A DNA stretch of 8,322 nucleotides from the NCBI GenBank assembly GCA_947178015.1, contig CAMWWW010000090.1:1-8322 (forward strand), in the 5' to 3' direction. The position numbers and the translations under genes are program-made. Positions 1 through 6,983 of this stretch are shown in pieces. The notes under the pieces are model-generated. The model saw nothing but the letters and a program-made list of their open reading frames with translations, made no database searches and was not told the DNA's origin. How positions within the stretch are numbered: position 1 is the first letter of the stretch; each line of letters starts with the position of its first letter. This DNA comes from an uncultured Clostridia bacterium. GTDB taxonomy: Bacteria > Bacillota > Clostridia > Lachnospirales > Lachnospiraceae.

Positions 1-2
1 TG

Positions 3-80
3 ACGGAGGACTATAGGCAGCTCTCTGCACGGACCATTCTCAAAAATGATTATACGAATCACCTTTACAAAAACCTATAG
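3..80 (+). pseudogene. Possible C-terminal tail of a rightward gene entering from the left edge
   Basis: The plus-strand third frame is open from the window edge for 25 codons and stops with TAG at 78-80. It reads like a charged, polar C-terminus ending ...KNDYTNHLYKNL. It would converge on the EamA gene with only 4 bases between the two stops. However, most of it lies inside the dispersed repeat (copy A). The equivalent frame in the other copies is either shifted by one base (copy B) or runs past the stop into unrelated sequence (copy C). The substitutions between copies show no third-position preference. It may therefore be only an open frame through a repeat. Sequence to the left of the window is needed to decide. 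Confidence 0.22.
26..80 (-). repeat. Dispersed ~55-bp repeat, copy A (inverted relative to copies B and C)
   Basis: Read on the minus strand, this starts CTATAG then GTTTTTGTAAAGG, continues through TGATT-N5-AATCA, and ends with a dyad of the form CATTTTYGARRATG followed by GGTCCG. The same string is found at 7200-7254 and 8216-8270 on the plus strand. Against copy B I count about 45 identities in 51 positions, with five transitions and one single-base gap. Weaker similarity continues toward position 13. It begins 5 bases after the stop of the EamA transporter gene and probably supplies the T-tract of that gene's terminator. I do not recognise the family. A MITE-like or REP-like element, the end of a lost mobile element, or a small structured RNA are all possible. 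Confidence 0.75.
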
Positions 81-91
81 TTTTCTATGGG
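69..91 (-). terminator. Weak intrinsic terminator of the EamA gene
   Basis: On the minus strand CCCATAG (91-85), an AAAA loop and CTATAGG (80-74) form a 7-bp stem with one G-T pair, followed at once by TTTTT (73-69). The stem contains the EamA stop codon. The 3' half of the stem and the T-run belong to the dispersed repeat, so the repeat end may have been taken over as a terminator. The stem is short and only moderately GC-rich, so strength is uncertain. Confidence 0.4.
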
Positions 92-948
92 ATCAGCATA
101 ACAAGTGTTCCAGCTATGATCGCGGCAAGTCCAAGTATTGACTTTTTAGATAAGCGTTCATGGAATACAAAATAGGAGAACACAACTGTCACCAAAATAC
201 TAAGTTTGTCAATAGGAACCACCACGCTGGCCAGCCCATCTTGTAGTGCTTTATAGTAACATAGCCATGAGCCTCCGGTAGCAAGGCCAGATAGGCAGAT
301 AAACCCCAGCTCTTTTTTGGAAATATTTCGAATGGTATGCTGTTTTCTTGTGACAAAAACCATTCCCCATGCCATTACCAATACGACTCCCGTGCGGATT
401 GCTGTTCCCAGATTCGATTCCACACCAGAGATACCTACTTTCCCAAGAATGGATGTCAGACTGGCAAAAACAGCAGAACCGACCGCATAAGCCATCCAGC
501 TTTTTCCCCTTTCTTGGTTTGGATTGGCATCCTTCTTTTCAATCATGAAAAAAGTTCCGATGGCAATCAGCACAACGCCGACGGCCTTTGGCAGACTGAT
601 TCTTTCTTGTAGGAAGATAAATGCCAGAAGGATTGTTAATATTGTGCTGGATTTGTCAATGGGAACCACTTTGTTAATGTCTCCAAGCTGCAACGCCTTA
701 AAATAACAAAGCCACGATGCTCCGGTCGCCAGCCCTGAGAGAATCAAGAATAAAAGTGTTTTTCCTCCAATAGAACCCATCTGATTTTGTGATCCTACGA
801 CAAACACCATCAGCCACGAAAATGCCAACACAACAATAGTACGGATTGCCGTGGCCACAGTAGAGTCTGTTTTCCGAATTCCACATTTCGCCAAAATGGA
901 AGTTATCCCGGCAAACAATGCTGAACCGAATGAAAATACAATCCACAT
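85..948 (-). CDS. EamA/DMT-family ten-helix transporter
   Basis: This is a 287-residue integral membrane protein of the drug/metabolite transporter superfamily, whose members mostly export metabolites or amino acids; the substrate cannot be read from the sequence. Two EamA halves are plain: residues 5-136 and 152-287, joined by a short charged linker (about 137-150). The halves match closely. SILAKCGI (17-24) pairs with SILGKVGI (166-173), ATAIRT (32-37) with GTAIRT (181-186), LSGLATGASWLCY (70-82) with LSGLATGGSWLCY (219-231), and VVPIDK occurs in both (94-99 and 243-248). The length is normal for the family. AGGAGG lies 8 bases before this ATG; an earlier ATG only 3 bases from the Shine-Dalgarno is out of frame. 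An extended -10 promoter lies about 60 bases upstream, and a weak terminator overlaps the stop, so it is probably transcribed alone. No link to the phosphate genes is evident. Confidence 0.93.
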   Translation of the reverse strand: MWIVFSFGSALFAGITSILAKCGIRKTDSTVATAIRTIVVLAFSWLMVFVVGSQNQMGSIGGKTLLFLILSGLATGASWLCYFKALQLGDINKVVPIDKSSTILTILLAFIFLQERISLPKAVGVVLIAIGTFFMIEKKDANPNQERGKSWMAYAVGSAVFASLTSILGKVGISGVESNLGTAIRTGVVLVMAWGMVFVTRKQHTIRNISKKELGFICLSGLATGGSWLCYYKALQDGLASVVVPIDKLSILVTVVFSYFVFHERLSKKSILGLAAIIAGTLVMLIP

Positions 949-1007
949 AACATTTACCTCCTGAATCTGTAATCGGCTTTTTGGACCGTTTTCTGTTATT
1001 TAATCAC

Positions 1008-1016
1008 ATTATATCA
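1008..1016 (-). promoter_or_regulatory. Extended -10 promoter for the EamA gene
   Basis: The minus strand reads TGA-TATAAT, a perfect -10 with an extended TG, inside an AT-rich gap between the phosphate transporter stop and the EamA start. No good -35 is seen at 16-18 bases upstream, as is common for extended -10 sites. Transcription would start near position 1000 and leave a leader of roughly 50 bases. Confidence 0.5.
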
Positions 1017-1071
1017 TAGAATTATAGAAAATGTATCCATTACAGATATATGGGTAAAATTATAAAACTAC

Positions 1072-2823
1072 CTATTGTCGAACAAACGTATATTTTCCGA
1101 CATATGCCCTAAAATTCTGCTTATACTCCTCGCTTTCATTTCTAATACTGCGAAGCGATTCGTGAATGTTCATATTATGATGCGCCATATCCATAACACA
1201 ACCAGCGATATTGGAACAGTGATCGGATGTGCGTTCTAGACTGGTAAGCAGATCTGACCATATAAATCCCATATCAATGGAACAGACACCCTGCTGCATA
1301 CGCAGGATATGGCGTGTGCGCATCTGCTCCTTCAACTGGTCGATCACCTGTTCCAAAGGCTCCACCATGGATGCTGAATTCAGATCATCAGACAAAAATG
1401 CCGTAAGCGACAGATCCAGAATTTCATTTACCGCTGAGGCAATAATTTGAAGCTCAGATATCGCATCCTCTGTAAATGCCAGCCCCTTTCCCTGCATTTC
1501 TTCTGCGGACTCTAAAATATTGACTGCATGATCCGAAATGCGCTCGAAATCTCCAATTATCTTCAAAAGCTTTGCAGCTTCTGCTCTGTCAGCTCCGCTG
1601 ATCTGTTTCGCGCTCAATTTAACAAGATAGGTTCCCAAAATATCCTCATAGTAATCGGTCTTTTCTTCCTTTTTACGGATGGATACCGCAAGCTCTGGGG
1701 AAGCATAATGCAGATAGTCCACACTTTCTTTCAATGTACTTACCGCCAGCTCCGCCATATTAGCCGCCACTTTATGACAGCGCTCCAGAGCAATGACTGG
1801 CGTGGACAGCAACCGCTCATCCAATTCTGACTGTATTTCTGGCTGTTTTGCATCAGGCACTAGCCGATTTACCAGTTTTTCAAGAAAATTGGACAAGGGC
1901 AGCATCAAAACTGTACATAAGATATTAAAAATAGAATGTGCCACGGCAATACCAAACAGGGAAGCTGATAAATCGAAAAATGTCGGAGAAAACATGGATT
2001 TTATTAGGCAAAATACCATAAGCCAGACTACCGATCCAATCACATTGAATGACAAATGCACTACCGCTGCCCGTTTTGCATTTTTATTGGCACCCACCGA
2101 AGAAATCATAGCCGTAACACAGGTTCCGATATTTTGTCCCATAATTATAGGGATCGCTGCACCATAAGAAACCTGTCCTGTAACAGCCAGCGCCTGCAAA
2201 ATTCCAACCGAAGCGGAGCTTGACTGGATAATGGCGGTGAGAATGGCTCCCGCCAGCACGCCCATAATTGGATTTTGAAACAAAATAAATAGGCTTTGAA
2301 ATGCAGGAACACTGCGAAGCGCGGAAACAGCCTCTGACATGGTTTCCATGCCAAACATCAATGTGGCAAAGCCTAATAAAACCATACCAGTATCCTTTTT
2401 CTTATCCTTTCTACAAAACATATAGAAAATAATGCCGATCATAGCCAGCACCGGCGTAAAAGAAGACGGCTTTAATAGACTTACAAACACATTGCCGCTG
2501 TCAATGCCTGCAAGACTCAGAACCCATGCCGTTACTGTAGTACCTATATTGGCACCCATAATGACATGGATCGCTTGCTTCAGCGTCATAAGACCAGAAT
2601 TTACAAACCCCACCACCATGACGGTAGTAGCCGAAGAGCTTTGTATCACTGCCGTGATGCCAAGTCCGGTCAGAAGACCCGCTAACTTGTTCGTCGTTAG
2701 CTTACTAAGAAGTGACCTGAGATTTCCTCCTGCCCGACGTTCCAAAGCCTGTCCCATAATGTTCATTCCAAATAAAAACAGACTTAATCCTCCAATGAGT
2801 GTAAGTACATCAAAAATGTCCAT
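1072..2823 (-). CDS. Na/Pi cotransporter family protein with C-terminal PhoU-like domain
   Basis: This 583-residue protein is probably a sodium-coupled phosphate carrier of the NptA/YjbB type in the cytoplasmic membrane. The two inverted Na/Pi cotransporter repeats are marked by QSSSATT (61-67) with GANIGTT (90-96), and by QSSSAS (200-205) with GQNIGT (229-234). These are the paired QSSS motifs that define the family and form the ion and phosphate site. The hydrophobic part ends near residue 315. Residues about 340-565 are helical and PhoU-like, with ERISDHAVNI (427-436) and ERTSDHCSNI (530-539) as the two repeated signatures. A GGAAAGGA ribosome site lies about 10 bases before ATG at 2823; another ATG four bases upstream is out of frame. 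It follows the phoPR-type pair, and the gap between them carries PhoP-box-like repeats, which suggests induction under phosphate limitation. YjbB-type relatives can export phosphate, so the direction of transport is not certain. Confidence 0.93.
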   Translation of the reverse strand: MDIFDVLTLIGGLSLFLFGMNIMGQALERRAGGNLRSLLSKLTTNKLAGLLTGLGITAVIQSSSATTVMVVGFVNSGLMTLKQAIHVIMGANIGTTVTAWVLSLAGIDSGNVFVSLLKPSSFTPVLAMIGIIFYMFCRKDKKKDTGMVLLGFATLMFGMETMSEAVSALRSVPAFQSLFILFQNPIMGVLAGAILTAIIQSSSASVGILQALAVTGQVSYGAAIPIIMGQNIGTCVTAMISSVGANKNAKRAAVVHLSFNVIGSVVWLMVFCLIKSMFSPTFFDLSASLFGIAVAHSIFNILCTVLMLPLSNFLEKLVNRLVPDAKQPEIQSELDERLLSTPVIALERCHKVAANMAELAVSTLKESVDYLHYASPELAVSIRKKEEKTDYYEDILGTYLVKLSAKQISGADRAEAAKLLKIIGDFERISDHAVNILESAEEMQGKGLAFTEDAISELQIIASAVNEILDLSLTAFLSDDLNSASMVEPLEQVIDQLKEQMRTRHILRMQQGVCSIDMGFIWSDLLTSLERTSDHCSNIAGCVMDMAHHNMNIHESLRSIRNESEEYKQNFRAYVGKYTFVRQ

Positions 2824-2862
2824 CCATCTTCCGTCCTTTCCATCTCTTTTATTACGGAATTT

Positions 2863-2871
2863 ATTTTATCA
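2863..2871 (-). promoter_or_regulatory. Extended -10 promoter of the Na/Pi cotransporter gene
   Basis: The minus strand reads TGA-TAAAAT, five of six matches to the -10 consensus with an extended TG. The hexamer ATAACA (2892-2887), 18 bases upstream, is a passable -35. It sits just downstream of the TTTACA repeats, the geometry expected for an activator binding at or above the -35. The leader would be about 35 bases. Confidence 0.45.
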
Positions 2872-2900
2872 GAGGAATATCAAATCTGTTATCAGGGTTT

Positions 2901-2928
2901 TGTAAAGTTCTTGTAAAAAGTGCTGAAA
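2901..2928 (-). promoter_or_regulatory. Candidate PhoP-box array
   Basis: On the minus strand TTTACA occurs at 2917-2912 and again at 2906-2901, exactly 11 bases apart, and a degenerate TTTCAG sits one further period upstream (2928-2923). Bacillus-type PhoP binds direct repeats of TT(A/T/C)ACA with an 11-base period near the -35. A PhoP/PhoR-like pair is encoded immediately upstream and a phosphate transporter immediately downstream. The sequence pattern is seen directly; the regulatory role is inferred. Confidence 0.5.
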
Positions 2929-2989
2929 GTAACTCTTTGGAAATGATCCCATATTCCTTTTAAGCAAAACACGATTTCCAGTGGCTGCT

Positions 2990-4651
2990 TTAAACAGGAA
3001 AATAGACTTTCATGGTGGTACCTCCATTTCCTTTTCCTACACTGTGAACCTCAATTTCCGCGTTGTGCAGCTTTGCCGCATGTTTGACAATGGATAATCC
3101 CAGTCCAGTACCGCCGATTTCTCTGGAATGACTTTTGTCAACCCGATAAAACCGCTCAAAAATGCGCTCCTGATGTTCCATTGGAATACCAATACCAGTA
3201 TCAGCAACCGTGAGCATAACACCGCTCTCCCGTGTTTCTACTGTCACGAAAACAGATCCATCTCTGTGGTTATACTTTACTGCATTGTCACAAAGATTGA
3301 ACACAATACTTTGCAACAACTGTCGGATGCCATACACTATGGACGCTTCTCCACAAAGCTTTATTTGGATACCGGAAGCTTCTGCTGCTGGCAAAAGAGC
3401 TTGTATTGTTTCATCCGCCAACGCATAAAGATCCACCTCCTCTCGTTTCATATCCGCGGCGCCTTCATCCAAATGGGACAACCGGATAATGTCCTCAACC
3501 AGCCGAATCATGCGCTGCGCCTCTGCATAAATCTGCCTTGAGAACCTTGGAATATCTTTCTGTTTCACCATGCCATTTGCCATTAACTCCGCGCTGCCGG
3601 AGATGGTATGCATTGGTGTTTTTAGCTCATGGGAGACATTCGCCGTAAATTCGCGGCGCATTTGTTCTGCTTTCTCTTTTTCTGTCACATCCAGTATCAG
3701 CAGGACCACCCCACAAAGCAAGCCATCTGAAAAAACCGGGCTTGCATCAAACTGATACGTCCCTCCCCAAAAGCCCAGCCGCATTTCCGTATGTTCCCCG
3801 TCACCAGCTTTTTGAAGAAGCTCCTGTATCTCCAAACTGGGATTAACAGCTAGGAGGTATTTGCCTATACAAGAATGTTCCACGCCAAAGAGTCGCATAG
3901 CAGCAGGATTCATGCTTAAAATCATCTTTTTTGGGTTTAAAAGGACAATTCCTTCCGCCATCCCTGTCGTAACTGCTTCAAACTCGCTCTGTTTCTTCCG
4001 CAATTCTTCTTCTTGTTTCCGAATCTGTCGCTGTTGTACGGCGATCCGTCTTAGTAAAGGCATCAATTCCTTATATCCTTTATTATTTAAAGGATCATCC
4101 AGATCTATTGTATTCAGTGGTTCCACAATAGCCTTGGACAAATGGAAAGCCAATACCAATGATACCACCATAGCCACAGCAAAAATAAGGCAGATGGACT
4201 GCATCATTCCAAGAATCAAGGTGAGTAATGTATTTTGTGCTATGGATAACCGCAATACTGTGCCATCGGACAAACGTCTTGCACAATAGATAGAGCGCTC
4301 CAACAAAGTGATGGAATACCGTGCGCTTTCGCCAATCCCCTCTAAAAGCGCTTGTTGAATTTCTTCCCGTTCCAGATGATTCTCCATAGCAGAAGAATCT
4401 GATTTACTGTCATATAGGACCGTGCCTTCCGTGTTGATCCAAGTAATACGATAATCTGTCACACCCAGCCCCTCAAGATATCCAATCCCTTCATTGCTCA
4501 CTCCATGAGCAGCAAGATCTGTCTGCATGTTCAACTGCTTATGCTGCATATCGGAAAAATAATTGTAAAGCACACACATAAACAGCGCGATGGAAGCGAG
4601 AAAGACGCTGATGGCAACCATACAGATCGACTTGAAAATACGTTTTGTCAT
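2990..4651 (-). CDS. phoR: PhoR-like membrane sensor histidine kinase
   Basis: This is a 553-residue sensor kinase that would phosphorylate the response regulator encoded just before it. Membrane segments lie at about 10-30 and 145-170 and enclose an extracytoplasmic sensor region of about 110 residues. A charged, coiled-coil-like stretch (200-225) leads into a PAS domain (about 223-322). The dimerisation/phosphoacceptor domain has FTANVSHELKTP with His341. The ATPase domain shows the N box NLCDNAVKYN (452-461), DTGIGIP (484-490), the F box around FERFYRVDKSHSR (498-510) and GGTGLGLSIVK (513-523), so all catalytic motifs are intact. The ATG at 4651 is preferred because it overlaps the regulator stop as ATGA and has GGAGG about 8 bases upstream; a longer frame starting at 4783 only shadows the regulator gene. 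The PAS-kinase layout, length and neighbouring phosphate transporter fit PhoR. The ligand and the name are inferred from context. Confidence 0.9.
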   Translation of the reverse strand: MTKRIFKSICMVAISVFLASIALFMCVLYNYFSDMQHKQLNMQTDLAAHGVSNEGIGYLEGLGVTDYRITWINTEGTVLYDSKSDSSAMENHLEREEIQQALLEGIGESARYSITLLERSIYCARRLSDGTVLRLSIAQNTLLTLILGMMQSICLIFAVAMVVSLVLAFHLSKAIVEPLNTIDLDDPLNNKGYKELMPLLRRIAVQQRQIRKQEEELRKKQSEFEAVTTGMAEGIVLLNPKKMILSMNPAAMRLFGVEHSCIGKYLLAVNPSLEIQELLQKAGDGEHTEMRLGFWGGTYQFDASPVFSDGLLCGVVLLILDVTEKEKAEQMRREFTANVSHELKTPMHTISGSAELMANGMVKQKDIPRFSRQIYAEAQRMIRLVEDIIRLSHLDEGAADMKREEVDLYALADETIQALLPAAEASGIQIKLCGEASIVYGIRQLLQSIVFNLCDNAVKYNHRDGSVFVTVETRESGVMLTVADTGIGIPMEHQERIFERFYRVDKSHSREIGGTGLGLSIVKHAAKLHNAEIEVHSVGKGNGGTTMKVYFPV

Positions 4652-5322
4652 CCTTTCGCCTCCATCCGATATCCTACCCCTCGGACAGTCTCGATATAAT
4701 TTCCGCAATGACCAAGCTTTGCGCGCAATGTACCAATATGTACATCCACGGTACGAGTTTCGCCTGCATATGCAGAACCCCAAACACTTAGCAAAAGTTG
4801 ATCTCGTGTAAATACGCGGCCCCTATTATTCATAAATAATTGGAGCAATTCGTATTCTTTTAAAGTAAGCACCAGTCGCTCGCCCTTCATAAAAACAGTA
4901 TGCTCACCCATATTCAATACAAGGCATCCTACCTGCAAAATCTGCGTATCCTCTTTTGGCCTGCTCCGGCGCAGTACTGCTTTTACACGGGATACCATTT
5001 CCATCATTCCAAAAGGTTTTGTGAGATAATCATCGGCACCCAGATCCAGACCAATCACCTTATCGTATTCCGTTCCTTTCGCTGTCGCCATAATCACTGG
5101 AACTTCTGCTGTAGCTGCAGAGCTGCGCAGGCGTTTGAGTATCGCAATACCATCCTCGCCGGGCAGCATAATATCAAGCATAATAAGCTCTGGCATTTCT
5201 TCCTCCAGCGCATGAAAAAAGTCTATACCATCCGTAAATCCCCTTGCTTCATATCCGGCGGAATTCAAAGCATATATCATTAAATCGCGAACCCCATTAT
5301 CATCTTCTACACAAAAAATCAT
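4648..5322 (-). CDS. phoP: OmpR/PhoB-family response regulator (PhoP-like)
   Basis: This 224-residue DNA-binding response regulator is the partner of the kinase that follows it. The receiver domain (1-118) has the acidic pocket E6-D7-D8, phosphoacceptor Asp50 in LDIMLPG, switch Thr80 in MATAKG, and Lys102 in TKPF. The winged-helix effector domain (about 128-222) carries LTLKEYELLQ, the recognition helix around TRTVDVHIGTLRAKLG and the closing GVGYRME. The second of two in-frame ATGs (5322) is chosen because the first one overlaps the Shine-Dalgarno GAGGA and has none of its own; the alternative would add only four residues (MRIT). It overlaps the kinase gene by 4 bases, so the two are translationally coupled. 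A TGG-TATAAT promoter lies about 65 bases upstream. The assignment to the phosphate response rests on the gene neighbourhood and the PhoP-like boxes upstream of the transporter. Confidence 0.93.
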   Translation of the reverse strand: MIFCVEDDNGVRDLMIYALNSAGYEARGFTDGIDFFHALEEEMPELIMLDIMLPGEDGIAILKRLRSSAATAEVPVIMATAKGTEYDKVIGLDLGADDYLTKPFGMMEMVSRVKAVLRRSRPKEDTQILQVGCLVLNMGEHTVFMKGERLVLTLKEYELLQLFMNNRGRVFTRDQLLLSVWGSAYAGETRTVDVHIGTLRAKLGHCGNYIETVRGVGYRMEAKG

Positions 5323-5327
5323 CGTAA

Positions 5328-5332
5328 TCCTC
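5328..5332 (-). promoter_or_regulatory. Ribosome site that decides the response-regulator start
   Basis: The minus strand reads ATGAGGATTACGATG. GAGGA lies 7 bases before the second ATG (5322) and is part of the first ATG (5334). Nothing resembling a Shine-Dalgarno precedes the first ATG, so translation most likely begins at the second. Confidence 0.55.
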
Positions 5333-5385
5333 ATTTCTGCGCTGTATTTTGCGCATAAAACAACTTCCTAGATCTCCTTGTTATC

Positions 5386-5394
5386 ATTATACCA
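5386..5394 (-). promoter_or_regulatory. Extended -10 promoter for the two-component operon
   Basis: The minus strand reads TGG-TATAAT, a perfect extended -10. The hexamer 17 bases upstream (TAAGTA) is a poor -35. No TTTACA direct repeats with an 11-base period are seen on the coding strand here, so strong autoregulation by PhoP is not supported. The imperfect inverted repeat CAAAAGT...ACTTTTG (5442-5436 and 5408-5402) lies just upstream and could be an operator or a weak terminator of the preceding hydrolase gene. Confidence 0.5.
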
Positions 5395-5482
5395 GCATTT
5401 ACAAAAGTTACTTATGATGATGACGATGATACTTTACTTTTGTTCGTATTCATTCGACAAATCAAATTGATCTATTTTTCTT

Positions 5483-6361
5483 CTATACACTCTGCCACAG
5501 CAGCATACTGTCTTGAAACACCGTCGACAGCTTCTTGGTATCCTTCAGCCATGAAAGGTAAGACCGCACTGTGCTGCCCACCAACACATACTGTTCAAAA
5601 TTAATTGAAATTCCATATCCTTGAAACACTTCCTGCAAAATCTTCTCAAAGCAGACTGGTTCTTTGCAGATGGACACAATCTTCTCTGCAATGTTTTGTA
5701 CCTGATCCCTGTTATATCTGACAAGCTCCTTGATAGTAGCAGAAGCTTCAGCATGAGCAGGGATAAACATGGCTGCTTCCATCTGCTCGACCTTATCCAG
5801 CGTCTCCAGATAAGCACCCACATCATAAATAAAAGAGACGGCGTACTTCTCCAACGTTTCTCTGCTGCTAATGCAGTCTGCAAGGAACACCACTCCATCC
5901 GGCATACCAAACCCCACCATATCAAAGAAATGCCCCGGCAATGGTATTACTTCAATCTCCTTTGGAAACCCTTCCTCTGAAAAATCTGTCACATTACTTT
6001 CTTGCGCCATCAGGAATTTATGGCGCAATTCCTTACATGGATAACCGCCATAAAGGAAGGACGGCTCCAATACTGGGTACTTTGTAAAGGCCGCCTCTAT
6101 GCCTCCAGAATACACCCGGCATCCTGTCTGTTTCTGCAAATATTGATTCCCACCGATATGATCTGCATTGGAATGGGTATTTAGTATGGCTGTTAGATGC
6201 CAACCATTCTTATCCAGAATCTGTCTGACCTTCCTCCCCGCATCCTTGTCATTTCCGCTGTCAACCAGATAAACATTATCCTTATCCGCAACATATACGC
6301 CTATCTTCGCTGGGCAGTTTATATAATAACATTTCTCACTGACTTGTACTAATTCATACAT
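5483..6361 (-). CDS. Metallo-beta-lactamase-fold hydrolase with an HxNxDH metal motif
   Basis: This 292-residue cytoplasmic protein of the glyoxalase-II-like MBL superfamily is probably a metal-dependent hydrolase of unknown substrate. The N-terminal strand motif VDSGND (33-38) is followed by the metal motif H63-S-N65-A-D67-H68, then His144 in PLPGHFFD, Asp162 in FLADC and His203 in PAHAE. The second histidine of the canonical HxHxDH is replaced by Asn, so one zinc site would be altered. I recall this HSNADHIGGN form from other Firmicutes proteins, so it is probably a subfamily trait rather than decay. The last 80 residues (about 212-292) form a mostly helical C-terminal extension. The gene starts 8 bases after the stop of the XRE-cupin regulator, and its likely ribosome site (GGAAAGG) lies at the end of that gene, so the two form an operon and the regulator may sense a molecule linked to the enzyme. 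Confidence 0.88.
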   Translation of the reverse strand: MYELVQVSEKCYYINCPAKIGVYVADKDNVYLVDSGNDKDAGRKVRQILDKNGWHLTAILNTHSNADHIGGNQYLQKQTGCRVYSGGIEAAFTKYPVLEPSFLYGGYPCKELRHKFLMAQESNVTDFSEEGFPKEIEVIPLPGHFFDMVGFGMPDGVVFLADCISSRETLEKYAVSFIYDVGAYLETLDKVEQMEAAMFIPAHAEASATIKELVRYNRDQVQNIAEKIVSICKEPVCFEKILQEVFQGYGISINFEQYVLVGSTVRSYLSWLKDTKKLSTVFQDSMLLWQSV

Positions 6362-6369
6362 TTCCGCTT

Positions 6370-6933
6370 CTACCTTTCCTTATCTGGATAAAATATCACA
6401 TTATACACGACACATGCTTTATCAGAACCATTGTGGTACACATGGGGAATATCCGCCTCAAACCGCAGGGACTGCTTCTCTTGCAGACAGACCTCCTTAT
6501 CGCCAAGCGTCATCGTAAGCGTTCCCTGTACCAGAAAGACATATTCTTCCACGCCCGCCACATGGGGCAGGGATTCGTGCCGCACCCCTGCATCAAACTC
6601 AATATAGAATATCTCCACATTTCTAGCTGGATCAAAGGGAAACAGCGGGTATGCTCGCATCCCTCCATTTTCCTCTGTGATCACATTATTTTCATCAAGC
6701 ATGGCAACCATATAGTTCGCTTCCTGCTGCTTACAGAAAAAAGACAATGGTATCTTCAAACCAGTTGCAATCTTCCATAATACATGGATGGTAGGTACGG
6801 ACTGTCCTCGCTCGATCTGCCCCAACATGGGCTTGCTCACGCCTGTTAAATCTGCAACATTGTCCAGCGTGAGCTGCCTTGTATTTCGGATCTCTTTCAA
6901 ACGCTCCCCTATCTTTAATGAAACCTGTTCCAT
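6370..6933 (-). CDS. XRE-family transcriptional regulator with C-terminal cupin domain
   Basis: This 187-residue regulator combines an XRE/Cro helix-turn-helix (about 8-63; recognition region VSKPMLGQIERGQSVPT) with a small cupin domain (about 105-185). The cupin motifs are visible as H119 and H124 before EEYVFLVQGTL (129-139), and H164 with H167 in DIPHVYH. This two-domain layout is usual for local regulators whose cupin binds a small molecule; PuuR is a known example. The longer frame starting at 6978 is rejected because GGGAGGAG lies directly before the ATG at 6933 and nothing precedes the other. A 17-base perfect inverted repeat lies 33 bases upstream and may be its own operator. It is followed 8 bases later by the MBL-fold hydrolase, its likely target and co-transcribed partner. 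The ligand is unknown. Confidence 0.92.
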   Translation of the reverse strand: MEQVSLKIGERLKEIRNTRQLTLDNVADLTGVSKPMLGQIERGQSVPTIHVLWKIATGLKIPLSFFCKQQEANYMVAMLDENNVITEENGGMRAYPLFPFDPARNVEIFYIEFDAGVRHESLPHVAGVEEYVFLVQGTLTMTLGDKEVCLQEKQSLRFEADIPHVYHNGSDKACVVYNVIFYPDKER

Positions 6934-6966
6934 ATCTCCTCCCGAATATGTTTTATTGTATAAAAT

Positions 6967-6983
6967 ATAATATAACATATTAT
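6967..6983. promoter_or_regulatory. Candidate autoregulatory operator of the XRE-cupin gene
   Basis: ATAATAT-AAC-ATATTAT is a perfect 7-3-7 inverted repeat in the AT-rich leader of the regulator gene, about 33 bases before its start codon. XRE dimers typically bind dyads of this size over their own promoter. Several TATA-like hexamers overlap, so I cannot place the -10 firmly. Such dyads can arise by chance in very AT-rich DNA, hence the moderate confidence. Confidence 0.35.

Noticed and set aside
965..1047. Nine-base inverted pair ATCTGTAAT / ATTACAGAT flanking the EamA promoter.
   Set aside because: The arms are 65 bases apart and short, and the sequence is AT-rich; easily chance.
2970..2992. 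Possible terminator after the histidine kinase gene (AAGCA...TGCTT, CCACTGG).
   Set aside because: Weak stems with a long loop and no T-run; read-through into the transporter gene cannot be excluded.
4652..4783. Upstream extension of the histidine kinase frame by 44 codons.
   Set aside because: It lies entirely within the response-regulator gene, has no membrane or sensor features, and the ATGA overlap with GGAGG marks the real start.
5414..5430. Trinucleotide run of ATG/GAT units upstream of the response-regulator promoter.
   Set aside because: Only about five imperfect units, outside any gene; too short to be a meaningful phase-variable tract.
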